From Planctomycetota bacterium (GTDB lineage Bacteria; Planctomycetota; UBA1135; GCA-002686595), in assembly GCA_014238415.1 (NCBI GenBank), contig JABABA010000009.1, positions 1 to 64,000 on the forward strand: 64,000 nt of DNA, given 5' to 3'. This document shows positions 38,047 through 45,799 of the stretch, in pieces. A program made the position numbers and the translations under genes. Positions within the stretch are counted from its first letter, which is position 1. The number at the start of each line of letters is the position of its first letter. Below the pieces are notes generated by a model. It ran no database searches, was not told the origin of the DNA, and saw only the letters and a program-made list of their open reading frames with translations.

Positions 38047-38316
38047 TTAGACGGAGGCCTTCAGTGCCTTGCCACCGCGAAACCCAACCTTGCGACCTGC
38101 CGCGATGGGCATGGGATCACCAGTCATGGGGTTGCGGCCAACGCGCGCTGGACGCTCACGGACCTCGAAAGTTCCAAAGCCAGTCAGCGTGACGGTTCCA
38201 TCTTCCCTAAGACCCTCCGTTATGCCTTCGAGGACGGTGTCCACGAGGCGTGACGCCTGCAGCCGAGAAACACAAAGTTCCTTGGAGATGACCTCAACGA
38301 GATTGCCTTTGTTCAC
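38047..38316 (-). CDS. HU/IHF-family DNA-binding protein
   Basis: The 89-residue product has the HU fold: helical N-terminus (NLVEVISKELCVSRLQASRL), then GTVTLTGFGTFEVRERPARVGRNPMTGDPM, which contains the DNA-bending beta arm with the Arg-Asn-Pro tip. HU dimers bend and compact DNA. The start codon is GTG (38316), with AAGGA about nine bases upstream. The gene is 21 bases downstream of the H1-like gene on the same strand, so the two nucleoid proteins probably share a transcript. HU and IHF subunits cannot be told apart here. Confidence 0.93.
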   Translation of the reverse strand: MNKGNLVEVISKELCVSRLQASRLVDTVLEGITEGLREDGTVTLTGFGTFEVRERPARVGRNPMTGDPMPIAAGRKVGFRGGKALKASV

Positions 38317-38337
38317 GGGATGGTCCTTGAACCAGGA

Positions 38338-38535
38338 TTAGCGGCGCTTTCTCTTGGTTGCCTTGCGCTTGGCCTTTTTCTTGGTTGCCTTGCGCTTGGC
38401 CTTCTTCTTGGTTGCCTTGCGTTTAGCTTTCTTCTTGGTTGCACGCTTCTTGCGTGCGGGGGCCTTTCTGGCCTTGCGTTTAGTGGCCTTCTTTCGAGTG
38501 GCCTTTTTCTTGGCAGCTTTTTTCTTTCTAGCCAT
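38338..38535 (-). CDS. Lysine-rich histone H1-like protein
   Basis: The 65-residue product is almost wholly Lys, Arg, Ala and Thr, built from repeats of KKKAKRKAT and related units. It resembles the C-terminal tail of eukaryotic histone H1 and the chlamydial Hc proteins, which condense DNA. There is no globular domain. ATG at 38535 has an excellent ribosome site, AAGGAGAT. The underlying DNA contains tandem repeats of about 27-30 bases. It probably binds DNA non-specifically by charge; partnership with HU downstream is inferred from proximity. Confidence 0.88.
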   Translation of the reverse strand: MARKKKAAKKKATRKKATKRKARKAPARKKRATKKKAKRKATKKKAKRKATKKKAKRKATKRKRR

Positions 38536-38769
38536 GAGAGATCTCCTTGGACGTGTCGTCCGGGGGGTGTTGCCCTAAATGGGCGGAGGCACGAAGCCAC
38601 AACATCAAGGACGAGCATCGTCCCTCGCAGGCACAATCAAGACGACCGAATGGAAAGAAATGTGGGTTTTTCAAATCAAATAGACGCATAAACATGCCCG
38701 GACTAAACCAAAGCAATTCGCCAGGAGACCTCATACAGTCATCATCCTGGACCGAGAATAATGCTTAAC

Positions 38770-38785
38770 CTATTGTCAACAATAG
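38770..38785. promoter_or_regulatory. Palindrome, possible operator
   Basis: CTATTGTCAACAATAG is a perfect inverted repeat of 7-base arms around a 2-base centre, in the AT-rich leader of the H1-like gene. On the minus strand it contains TTGACA, which could be a -35 hexamer, with an AT-rich stretch (GCATTATTCT) just downstream. An operator overlapping a promoter is inferred; the binding protein is unknown. Confidence 0.35.
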
Positions 38786-38917
38786 ACTTAGACACACACA
38801 GCCAGGTACCTCGACGCCACCAGAAGCCATCGGGAGTGCTTCAGCAGGGCTCCTGACCTGGCCGGAAAGTCGAGCGCGATAATTTTGCAGCTTCCCAGCA
38901 GATTCAAACGGCCCAAT

Positions 38918-38945
38918 TGTGGATAAGCCGCTTCCTAGTGGATAA
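38918..38945. promoter_or_regulatory. Pair of DnaA-box-like sequences
   Basis: TGTGGATAA at 38918-38926 is the exact complement of the DnaA-box consensus, and AGTGGATAA at 38937-38945 differs by one base. Both point the same way, 19 bases apart, in the spacer upstream of the H1-like and HU genes. Function is unproven. Confidence 0.35.
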
Positions 38946-39001
38946 CCCGTTTACAAGAACTCCCGCCCTGCGTCACCTTGCGAGCACAGACCTGACAGGG
39001 A

Positions 39002-39505
39002 TCAGAACAGGTCATCGAGGGCCTTGGAAGCCTGCTCGGAGTAGTTTTGGGCCAGATCATCGTCACCAAGGCCTGCTGCCGGACCGGATTGCTCAAGAAC
39101 TCGTTTGAGATTCTCTGCAGTCTCCTTGGCATAGAAACGCACCAGGCCCAAGTTCGTCTTTGAATCCCAGACCACCGCCAGAAGAGTTCGCAAGCCAACC
39201 GCCGACAACTGAATGCCCTGCTCCTGACCCTGGTGGGAAAGAGAATGAAAGCCTTCTTCCCCCAGCAGCTGCGCAACCTGGTGGGTAGCGGCAAAAGAGC
39301 CCGCGACCAAAGCCGCCAAGGACTCAAGGCTCTCACTGGGAACCTCTCCTCGACGAGTGATCATGTGCCCTTCAGTATCAATCAGCAGGGCACTTCGCGC
39401 TCTGGACAGTTCCAAGAAGCCATCGAGTTCCCGATCAAGGCGTTGCACATCGTCTGCGTAGAAGACCATGCGATCTGCGCGCAGGCGTTCGTTGGGTGTC
39501 TGCAT
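39002..39505 (-). CDS. Roadblock/LC7-domain protein
   Basis: The 167-residue product starts MQTPNERLRADRMVFYADD at 39505, with a strong ribosome site (TAAGGAGAT). The roadblock core is visible at about 20-125: LDGFLELSRARSALLIDTEGHMITRRG, LAALVAGSFAATHQVAQLLG and LLAVVWDSKTNLGLVRFYAKET. A charged helical tail follows. MglB, the GTPase-activating protein of MglA, has the same fold. It is the last gene of the five-gene operon, 11 bases after the GTPase stop, so it is a good candidate for the GTPase regulator. Exact role unknown. Confidence 0.82.
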   Translation of the reverse strand: MQTPNERLRADRMVFYADDVQRLDRELDGFLELSRARSALLIDTEGHMITRRGEVPSESLESLAALVAGSFAATHQVAQLLGEEGFHSLSHQGQEQGIQLSAVGLRTLLAVVWDSKTNLGLVRFYAKETAENLKRVLEQSGPAAGLGDDDLAQNYSEQASKALDDLF

Positions 39506-39516
39506 TGTCGATCTCC

Positions 39517-41067
39517 TTACATGGCCTGAAAGAGAAGGCCACCGAGAACCATTCCGGCTCCCAAGGCAGCAGTAATGCAAGCCACTGCGAGCGCGACTGT
39601 CTTCTTGCTGAAACGCTGCACGGGAGTGGCCGCCACCTGAGCGCGGGGCCGAATGCGAGTTGGTGGGTTCATGTTCGCCACACGCCGAGGCGAAGGAGCA
39701 GGAGTAGGCTGATCAGCAGGGACCTGCATCATGGCCGAGCGCTTTGAAACCGGCGCAGACTCCACCGGAGGAACGAGGGGCTCGAACTTAAGGGCTAGAC
39801 TGCTTGTGGACTGCTGCTCCTGGGCCTGAACCGCAGGAACTTCGGGCATGGACTCCGGCTCAATGGATGAGGCCATGCGAAGAGGCGATGCGGGCGGGTC
39901 TGACTGTTCCATCCCTCCCTGATCCACCTGAGCCTGCACAACCGGATCGCTGCTCGCAGGTACAGGAAACTCCGCTGCCATGGGTGCAGTGGCGGGCGCC
40001 ATGCTGGGAGGCGCCATGCTGGGAGGCGCCATGCTGGGAGGCGCCATGCTGGGACCAGAAGCGGGAGTACGGGGGCCAGTGTCCGCAACGCTATCGCGCG
40101 AGTGCTCAGCCGCAATCCGCGGGCCACTGCCCATGGGACTGGGACCATCGGAAACCAGACGCAGCGGGCTCGATGGCGGAGCGTCAGTACTGGATTGGCT
40201 CGACGGGACCGGTTGACTCGCCGGACTGGAGGGAGTCGGCGGGAAGGGTGGGGGGAAACCTGTTGAACCGGAAGTCGGAGGAGCAAGAGTCGGCTCTTTC
40301 GGTACAGCAAACTCATCATCAACAGCCTCATCCACAGGAGACTCAACAGCCTCAGACGGAGCGGGCACACTGGCCTGAGACGGAGCGGGCACACTGGCCT
40401 GAACCGGAGCGGGCACACGGGCCTGAACCGGGCCTGACACAAGGGGTTCGCTCTTGGTTGGCTCTGTACTACTGTTCACACCGCTGGCCTTGTGCACCGT
40501 ATCAAGCACAAGAGCTGCGAGACTCTTGAGGGTCGGGAAGACTCCTTGACCGGAACTCGCAACCCCTTCAATGGTGGGCACTCCTCCCGGATTCAAGGTC
40601 GCATCGAGCTCCTCCACGGTCAACGCATCCGGCAGGTCACGTTTGTTGTACTGAATGACCATGGGCATCTCGGCCAGGTCCTTGCCGTAGTCCGCCAGGT
40701 TCTCAGCCAAATTCCGCATGGACTCCTGGTTCTCCTCCACCATCGAAGCGGAAGAGTCGGCCACAAAAATCACACCGTCGACTCCTTGCAGGACAAGTTT
40801 CCGCGTACTGTTGTAGTAGACCTGACCAGGCACCGTGTAGATCTGGAATTGGGTGCGCATTCCCGCGACCGTGCCCAGGTCCAAGGGCATGAAATCGAAG
40901 AACAGGGTGCGGTCGCCATCGGTGGAGATGCTGGTCAATTCGCCCCGACTCTGATCCGGTGCGCGCTGATGAATGACCTCCAAGTTGGTCGTCTTGCCGG
41001 ACATGCCGGGGCCGTAGTAGACGATCTTGACCGTCACGCTTTTTTGGGCAAAATTGATCTGAACCAT
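39517..41067 (-). CDS. MglA-type small GTPase with proline-rich linker and C-terminal membrane anchor
   Basis: Residues 1-195 form an MglA-family GTPase: P-loop GPGMSGKTT (19-27), the MglA-specific TVPGQ (78-82) in place of DxxG, and NKRD (141-144). Typical MglA proteins end about there. Here some 290 residues of Pro/Ser/Ala-rich sequence follow, including repeats of VPAPSQAS and APPSM, then a basic patch and a final hydrophobic segment (VALAVACITAALGAGMVLGGLLF, about 490-512). The protein is therefore probably tail-anchored, with the GTPase on a long flexible tether in the cytoplasm. ATG at 41067 overlaps the TGA of the upstream roadblock gene (TGATATG), implying coupling. GTPase family is firm; target is unknown. 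Confidence 0.9.
   Translation of the reverse strand: MVQINFAQKSVTVKIVYYGPGMSGKTTNLEVIHQRAPDQSRGELTSISTDGDRTLFFDFMPLDLGTVAGMRTQFQIYTVPGQVYYNSTRKLVLQGVDGVIFVADSSASMVEENQESMRNLAENLADYGKDLAEMPMVIQYNKRDLPDALTVEELDATLNPGGVPTIEGVASSGQGVFPTLKSLAALVLDTVHKASGVNSSTEPTKSEPLVSGPVQARVPAPVQASVPAPSQASVPAPSEAVESPVDEAVDDEFAVPKEPTLAPPTSGSTGFPPPFPPTPSSPASQPVPSSQSSTDAPPSSPLRLVSDGPSPMGSGPRIAAEHSRDSVADTGPRTPASGPSMAPPSMAPPSMAPPSMAPATAPMAAEFPVPASSDPVVQAQVDQGGMEQSDPPASPLRMASSIEPESMPEVPAVQAQEQQSTSSLALKFEPLVPPVESAPVSKRSAMMQVPADQPTPAPSPRRVANMNPPTRIRPRAQVAATPVQRFSKKTVALAVACITAALGAGMVLGGLLFQAM
39991..40050. repeat. 15-base tandem repeat inside the GTPase gene
   Basis: Three perfect copies of gggaggcgccatgct (40006-40050) follow one degenerate copy (39991-40005). 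On the minus strand each encodes SMAPP. The unit is a multiple of three, so copy number can vary without frameshift and changes linker length. Confidence 0.9.
40358..40429. repeat. 24-base tandem repeat inside the GTPase gene
   Basis: Three near-identical 24-base units (ggagcgggcacactggcctg and four more bases) encode eight-residue repeats around QASVPAPS on the minus strand. As with the 15-base repeat, this lengthens the linker between GTPase and membrane anchor. Confidence 0.85.
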
Positions 41068-41068
41068 A

Positions 41069-41605
41069 TCAGCTTTTTTCTTTCTTGTGGTAGGTGCCCG
41101 TAAGACCAGTGATCGGCCGGGCGGAGTTGTGTTCTTGTGAATTCTGTTCTGTGGGTGCTTCGCTGGGGAGCGCGCCGGTGGGTTCAACGCTGGGCTTGGA
41201 AGAGACATCCATCTCGGAGACCAAAGCGAATTGGCCTTGCCCTAAGCCGCGCAAGAGCCGTGCGATGCGACCAAGCGCTGCCTCCATGGGAACCCGCAGG
41301 TCCTCGGGCAAAGCGCCCGGCTCAAGCCAGACTGCCAGGCAGGCCTGTTCCCCAGGGCAGACCACCAATGTGGCCTGACTGCCCCTCACTACAAGTCTTC
41401 GCGGATCGTCCCAGGACAAGCGTCCGAATGAACCTTCAAGATCACGCACCCAGCCCAGCACCAGGGCACAGGTCGCCTCTTGCTGCAGGTCGTCCTGCCT
41501 CGTGGCGCTGCCCACCAAGGAGTGCACCAAGAGACCATCACGCCCAATCACAAAGGCCTGACGCAGCCCCGGGACCTCGGCCAGTGGGTTCAGTACATGC
41601 TTCAT
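41069..41605 (-). CDS. Roadblock/LC7-domain protein with disordered tail
   Basis: The 178-residue product has a roadblock fold in residues 5-120: LAEVPGLRQAFVIGRDGLLVHSLVG, LQQEATCALVLGWVRDLEGSF, RRLVVRGSQATLVVCPGEQACLAVWL and MEAALGRIARLLRGL. A Ser/Glu-rich tail of about 50 residues follows. Roadblock proteins commonly dimerise and bind small GTPases as regulators or adaptors. Its start overlaps the stop of the upstream TPR-roadblock gene (ATGA), and its stop overlaps the GTPase start, so stoichiometric synthesis with the GTPase is likely. Confidence 0.82.
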   Translation of the reverse strand: MKHVLNPLAEVPGLRQAFVIGRDGLLVHSLVGSATRQDDLQQEATCALVLGWVRDLEGSFGRLSWDDPRRLVVRGSQATLVVCPGEQACLAVWLEPGALPEDLRVPMEAALGRIARLLRGLGQGQFALVSEMDVSSKPSVEPTGALPSEAPTEQNSQEHNSARPITGLTGTYHKKEKS

Positions 41606-42687
41606 GACTTGCCTCCCAACTGTTGTCCAAGATGGGTCAACTGGCCCGTCAACTCATCTGTTGGCTCATGCTCACACCAAACTGTTGCCATCCCGAACTT
41701 GCCTGCGCTCGTCAGCAGACTCCCGTGCTCGCCTTCAACACAGAGCAGGTCCAAGCGACCTAACCCCACGCGAGCAGCAAGCTCTCGGGTCTTGTGAGCA
41801 CTCTCTCGAAATGCCCGCGCCGTGCGATCTGCCGCGGCTCCAGTAAGGCCCTGGACCAACGCGGTACTTCCCTGGTGATAGGTTGCGCAATGAACGCCTT
41901 CTTGACGCGCAATGTTCTTCAGCAATCCGCGCACACTGCCTTTCCGTGCCGGCTGTGAATTTTCGGCAGCGTGATCTTCGACAGGATCTACATCCAGGAC
42001 TCCTCTGCGAGTGCACTCCAGCAAGGCTTGAGCAAACTCGAGCGCATTGTCGCTCTGCTGGGTGGACTCTCGGAAAGCCGCTTCCGCCTCAGGCTCGCCT
42101 GGGCGCAGTTCGAGCAACCTTGCCAAGAGAGTGCGACGCTCTCCATGAGCACCGACCCGACCGCTCAAGGCAATCAAGGTTTCGAGTGGCCGTGGATCAC
42201 GGGGCATGGCCTCGGCCGCACGCTGACCCAGTTCCCAGGCCAGCTGACCGTCCTCACGTACGCCGCCGCCAAAGAACGCGCCCATTGACGCGCAAGATTC
42301 AAGATGTAGTGCCTCTCCGGAGCCCCCAGCCTGACGCCAACGCCGGGCCGCGGCCTGTGCGCGTGCAAAGCGCCCAGACTCCATATGCACCTCGATCAAC
42401 TCGCTCCAAAGAGCCGGCCGAGGCGCCAGCAGCAGGTCCGCTTCGAGTTCACGCACTCGGGCGTCCAAGCGCAACCTTGCCGCCCGACGAGCCATTTGAA
42501 TCAGCTCTGAACTCTCTGGATGAAGGTCGAGGGCCTCGTGACAGATCGCCTCAACCCGACTGGATTCACCACTGACCACCGACTCGTGAGCCAGAGCGAG
42601 GTAATTCTGCACGGAAGGATCAAGAGCTACCCGACGCGCAGCGCTTCGCTGCCTCCTCCGATGAAAGACACGCCCAAGGAGATTCAT
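41602..42687 (-). CDS. TPR protein with roadblock-like C-terminus
   Basis: The 361-residue product has helical TPR-type repeats over residues 20-235 (VQNYLALAHESVVSGESSRVEAICHEALDLHPE; ALWSELIEVHMESGRFARAQAAARRW). The C-terminal 100 residues (VRGLLKNIARQEGVHCATYHQGSTALVQG, RLDLLCVEGEHGSLLTSAGKFGMATVW, TGQLTHLGQQLGG) match the layout of a roadblock domain. No membrane segment is seen. It may be an adaptor that brings partners to the GTPase. The start MNLLGRVFH at 42687 overlaps the upstream stop (ATGA). The roadblock assignment is by pattern and is less sure than for the two smaller proteins. Confidence 0.7.
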   Translation of the reverse strand: MNLLGRVFHRRRQRSAARRVALDPSVQNYLALAHESVVSGESSRVEAICHEALDLHPESSELIQMARRAARLRLDARVRELEADLLLAPRPALWSELIEVHMESGRFARAQAAARRWRQAGGSGEALHLESCASMGAFFGGGVREDGQLAWELGQRAAEAMPRDPRPLETLIALSGRVGAHGERRTLLARLLELRPGEPEAEAAFRESTQQSDNALEFAQALLECTRRGVLDVDPVEDHAAENSQPARKGSVRGLLKNIARQEGVHCATYHQGSTALVQGLTGAAADRTARAFRESAHKTRELAARVGLGRLDLLCVEGEHGSLLTSAGKFGMATVWCEHEPTDELTGQLTHLGQQLGGKS

Positions 42688-43913
42688 AGCCCTGCCTCCT
42701 GCTCCTGGGCCAAGTGCTGGGAGAGGGCCTCGTGATCCACACGTATCTGTGGCAGGTGCTCCCAACCCTCAGGCGCCTTGTCAAGGGCCTCCCCAAAAGC
42801 GGCCAGGGCCGCCTTGAAGTCTCCGCGCTCTGCGTGGGTCAGACCTCGCACACGAGCAGCTTCGGCCTGGGCCAACTGCAGTTGCTCCGCCAACTCTGCT
42901 GCAATTTGTTCTTCACGCTCCAGACGCTGGACCTCACGCATTTGCCAATGAATACGATCCTGCTCCTCACGCACCTTGAGCGAACCAGTCCAAACAGGCC
43001 GCGTCGCACTCAGATCTTGAAGCGCCTCGAGCCGCGCCGCCATCATCTGAAGATTGGAACCCGAAACTGAGGGCAGGTTCGCGTAGCGACGGGCTGCCTC
43101 CCTGTTCCAGGCCACGCCCATTGTAACCAGGAAACACAGACCTGAAAGCCCAAGCACAAGCCGCACTCCACGTCGCTTGCGACGCTCGCGCTCCACCTCC
43201 CCATAGCGCAGATCACGAATCATGCGCGCCACATCCCGGCGGGTGCGATCCAAGAGCAGGACCTCCTGCAACCAAGGGATCGCCTCACTCACACGACCTC
43301 CATTTACTGCATCGTCTGCCCGAGCCAGGTAGCGTTCTACCAATTCCGCGGTGTTGCCATTGCGCCGCATGAGGCCCGCAAGTTCCTGATCCACGGTACG
43401 GTCAAGGGGCATGTGTCCGGCCAAGAACTCCAAGAGCGCCTGGGCTCGTTCCACATCGCCGGAACGCTCAAGCAACACAGCGAGCCGTCGACCCTCCACC
43501 GCCAGGGAGATGCGCGCTTCACTCAGCACGTCAGGGTGTGCCAGGCCAAGGATCACCAACGCCTCCAGGAGGCGCATGTTGGCTGGATCCTCGCTCAAAT
43601 GATCGAGCAGAGCCTGGCCAAAGGCGCGAGCTGTGCGGCGGTTAAAATCCGAAGCCGCAGACTCCATCATGGAACGCAAGCCATCTGCGTCCAGTTCGTG
43701 GTCCGGCCCGCCGGTAATCGCCTGCACGGCATCATCAACGTAGGTCTTGCCGCCTTGCAGCGGGTCGTTTTTGGATTCTTGAGGCAATGGACTTTTGGCG
43801 CTGGAGCGGGGGGTAAAAAGAGCTCCCCCATGTCTCCATCCTTCGGGTCTCCTGACGCCTGACCTGAAATCGAAACCGGGCGGGTCTCTCAGAAGCGAAT
43901 CCAGAGAGCCCAT
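42684..43913 (-). CDS. TPR membrane protein, first gene of the GTPase operon
   Basis: The 409-residue product is helical, with TPR-like repeats before (ARAFGQALLDHLSEDPANMRLLEALV; VERAQALLEFLAGHMPLD; RVSEAIPWLQEVLLLDRT) and after (ARVRGLTHAERGDFKAALAAFGEALDKAP) a single transmembrane segment (VRLVLGLSGLCFLVTMGVAW, about 255-275) and a coiled coil (EEQIAAELAEQLQLAQAEAARV). The N-terminal part is cytoplasmic if the basic KRRG patch before the segment obeys the positive-inside rule. ATG at 43913 lies 38 bases beyond the terminator of the upstream gene, so the operon promoter should lie in that short gap or the upstream transcript must read through. Confidence 0.75.
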   Translation of the reverse strand: MGSLDSLLRDPPGFDFRSGVRRPEGWRHGGALFTPRSSAKSPLPQESKNDPLQGGKTYVDDAVQAITGGPDHELDADGLRSMMESAASDFNRRTARAFGQALLDHLSEDPANMRLLEALVILGLAHPDVLSEARISLAVEGRRLAVLLERSGDVERAQALLEFLAGHMPLDRTVDQELAGLMRRNGNTAELVERYLARADDAVNGGRVSEAIPWLQEVLLLDRTRRDVARMIRDLRYGEVERERRKRRGVRLVLGLSGLCFLVTMGVAWNREAARRYANLPSVSGSNLQMMAARLEALQDLSATRPVWTGSLKVREEQDRIHWQMREVQRLEREEQIAAELAEQLQLAQAEAARVRGLTHAERGDFKAALAAFGEALDKAPEGWEHLPQIRVDHEALSQHLAQEQEAGL

Positions 43914-43950
43914 GACCCCTCCAGATGGCCTCCAGCGGCCGCTACTGCCC

Positions 43951-44002
43951 AAAAAAGGTACCTGCGGGGCCCGACTCACCGCGCGTAAGTCAAGCCCCGC
44001 AG
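43951..44002 (-). terminator. Terminator after the secreted propeller-like gene
   Basis: On the minus strand CCTGCGGGGC pairs with GCCCCGCAGG around a 23-base loop, followed by TACC and six T residues. It separates the gene at 44030 from the GTPase operon. Confidence 0.7.
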
Positions 44003-44029
44003 GCGGGGGATCCTTGGATCTGTCTTGCT

Positions 44030-45607
44030 CTAGAAAATCAGCGGGTCCATGACATACTCACCCAGCAAGGTGCCACCCCCATGGCGGAAGGCCGCCTGCA
44101 CCGCGAGAGCAGTTCCAACCAGGGCCGGGTCCGAAGGAATGGCGAACTGATGGTCGGCAATGCCATCGATATCCGTTGCTGAGGGCAAAATCGAAAGAGT
44201 GGAGCGGTCAAGGTGCAGGAGTCCAACCACCCCGGGTACAGCCGATGCATCAGCACGCTGTCCCACGAGCAGTAGGGAGATCAAAGCTCCCTCCTTCTTG
44301 GTGGAGAACGAAGCCACGCCGCCAATGGTCATGGGGTTGTTTTGACGTAGATCATTCTCGCCCGTATCGAAGAGCCGGATGCCCCCCGTTGTGCCGAAAG
44401 TGCTGGCGTGTACATCCTTGTGAGCCACCACAATGCTGGTTCCCGTCTCATCCAGGTCCAACCCCGTGACGCTGCCCGGTACATCGATTTCCCATACGGG
44501 CTGAGTTGCCCCCGCCTCCAGCAAGATCACCTCGGGTGAGAAGCCATCGCCCCAGGAACCAAATGCTGCCCGGGATCCATCAGGAGTCACCCGAGCCACG
44601 CGTGGAAGATTCTGACGGGCGCCAAGGCCACCTGATTGTTCATGCTGTGCCACCAGCATGGCATTGCTACGCAGTTCATAGCGTGCCCAAGTACCGGTTG
44701 TGTGACGCCACCAGGCAACGGCCATGATCTCTCCGTCTGCAGAGAGATCCAAGGCGGTGACCACATCGGTCTGAGAGCGGGTCAATGTAATTACCAGGCC
44801 CCAACCACTGGATCCCTGCTGCAGGACAACCAACTGACCTACGGAACCCACCGCGACCCTGTTGCCATCACCGGCCACGGCGATTGCGCTGGGCGCGGCG
44901 TTGAGAGCCTGCTGGTGCAGAATCTGACCATTCCCATTAAGGATGTAGAGATCCAACCCAGCCGCCAGGACGATGATGGAACCGTCAGAACTCACCTTGA
45001 GGCTGGACAGTGCCAAACCAGGCAGATCTTGGCCGCTCAGGAGCGCTCCATTGCTGCCATCAAGCAACTCCAAGCGAACGGAACTCGATGCGCTCTCAAA
45101 AGCCGCGACAACCACCAGGCTGCCCGTCTCATCAGTCGCAATCTGCGCCGCAGAGTTGACCAGAGGTGCAATGGTGTGATTCCAATCAATCGAGAAGGTG
45201 CCCGTGCGCGCTGCGTTCACGGGGGTGTGACGGGTGATGTGAGTGGCCCTCTGATAGATGTTCGGGGCAGCCTCCTGCACAAGACCAAAGACCACATCGC
45301 TCTTGGGAGGCGCAACCGTACGGCTGAAGAGAGCATTGGCGGGCGAGGTCGTGTCCAGGAATCGGGCAGGCCCGGCCTGATCGCGGGGTACATCGAGCAC
45401 CATCCACTGGGGGTTCTGCCCCTCAGCCCCGGCCCAGACCAGATTGTTTTCGGCACAAAAGTGCACATCCCGAGGGATCCAGGCCTCGTTGCTTGCGGGA
45501 ACGTGTCCCCAACGCAGGCTGTGTTCAAACGAATTGTTGACCTGGGCGCTGGCCCCAGCGGTCAAACAGAGAAAGAGAGTGAAAATGAGTTTCTGCGCGG
45601 TGTTCAT
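44030..45607 (-). CDS. Secreted beta-propeller-like (WD40/YVTN-type) protein
   Basis: The 525-residue product starts MNTAQKLIFTLFLCLTAGASAQ, a signal peptide. The remainder shows periodic blade-like repeats: SLKVSSDGSIIVLAAGLDLYILNGNGQ, AIAVAGDGNRVAVGSVGQLVVL, TALDLSADGEIMAVAWW, RVTPDGSRAAFGSW and GLDLDETGTSIVVAHKDV, each with the D-G-x-x-hydrophobic pattern of WD40/YVTN propellers. There is no catalytic motif, so an extracellular or periplasmic binding role is likely. It ends with a T-tract terminator and is divergent from the glycine riboswitch and gcvT. The in-frame extension to 45847 runs over the riboswitch region and is not used. Confidence 0.82.
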   Translation of the reverse strand: MNTAQKLIFTLFLCLTAGASAQVNNSFEHSLRWGHVPASNEAWIPRDVHFCAENNLVWAGAEGQNPQWMVLDVPRDQAGPARFLDTTSPANALFSRTVAPPKSDVVFGLVQEAAPNIYQRATHITRHTPVNAARTGTFSIDWNHTIAPLVNSAAQIATDETGSLVVVAAFESASSSVRLELLDGSNGALLSGQDLPGLALSSLKVSSDGSIIVLAAGLDLYILNGNGQILHQQALNAAPSAIAVAGDGNRVAVGSVGQLVVLQQGSSGWGLVITLTRSQTDVVTALDLSADGEIMAVAWWRHTTGTWARYELRSNAMLVAQHEQSGGLGARQNLPRVARVTPDGSRAAFGSWGDGFSPEVILLEAGATQPVWEIDVPGSVTGLDLDETGTSIVVAHKDVHASTFGTTGGIRLFDTGENDLRQNNPMTIGGVASFSTKKEGALISLLLVGQRADASAVPGVVGLLHLDRSTLSILPSATDIDGIADHQFAIPSDPALVGTALAVQAAFRHGGGTLLGEYVMDPLIF

Positions 45608-45783
45608 GGCTTGTGCGGCCCTCCAAACCAACGCTACCCCCCCCTGGGCACAGGGGCGGCTGGCGGGGCAAAAGGGCCGCCCCTGTCCCAGGACGAGGCA
45701 CAAGAATCGTCCTCGGCGAACCCCGTGTCCCATACCTGGACGAAATGAGCATTCAGACGAACCACCCCAACGGGCCCAGAGGC

Positions 45784-45789
45784 TAGAAT
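45784..45789 (+). promoter_or_regulatory. Likely -10 element of the gcvT operon
   Basis: TAGAAT lies about ten bases before the start of the conserved riboswitch fold, where a -10 box would be expected. No good -35 hexamer is visible at the usual spacing, so the call rests on position. Confidence 0.4.
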
Positions 45790-45799
45790 CCGGCCCCCG

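Larger units (their letters stand above)
38536..39001. other. AT-richer intergenic region with regulatory-looking elements
   Basis: This 466-base spacer separates the H1-like gene from the last gene of the GTPase operon; both are on the minus strand. It is more AT-rich than its surroundings and holds a 16-base palindrome (38770-38785) and DnaA-box-like sequences (38918-38945), both listed separately. No gene is supported. The H1-like promoter must lie here. Confidence 0.5.

Noticed and set aside
38338-38535. Spurious low-complexity ORF
   Set aside because: First suspected because of its composition, but an AAGGAGAT ribosome site, correct spacing and linkage to HU support a real H1-like gene.
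39991-40429. CRISPR array
   Set aside because: The 15- and 24-base repeats are directly tandem, without spacers, and lie in frame inside a protein-coding gene.
39804-40529. 241-codon plus-strand open frame
   Set aside because: It is antisense to the proline-rich linker of the MglA-type GTPase and simply reflects the tandem repeats there.
44636-45748. 370-codon plus-strand open frame
   Set aside because: It is antisense to the propeller-like gene, without a coding pattern or known motif.
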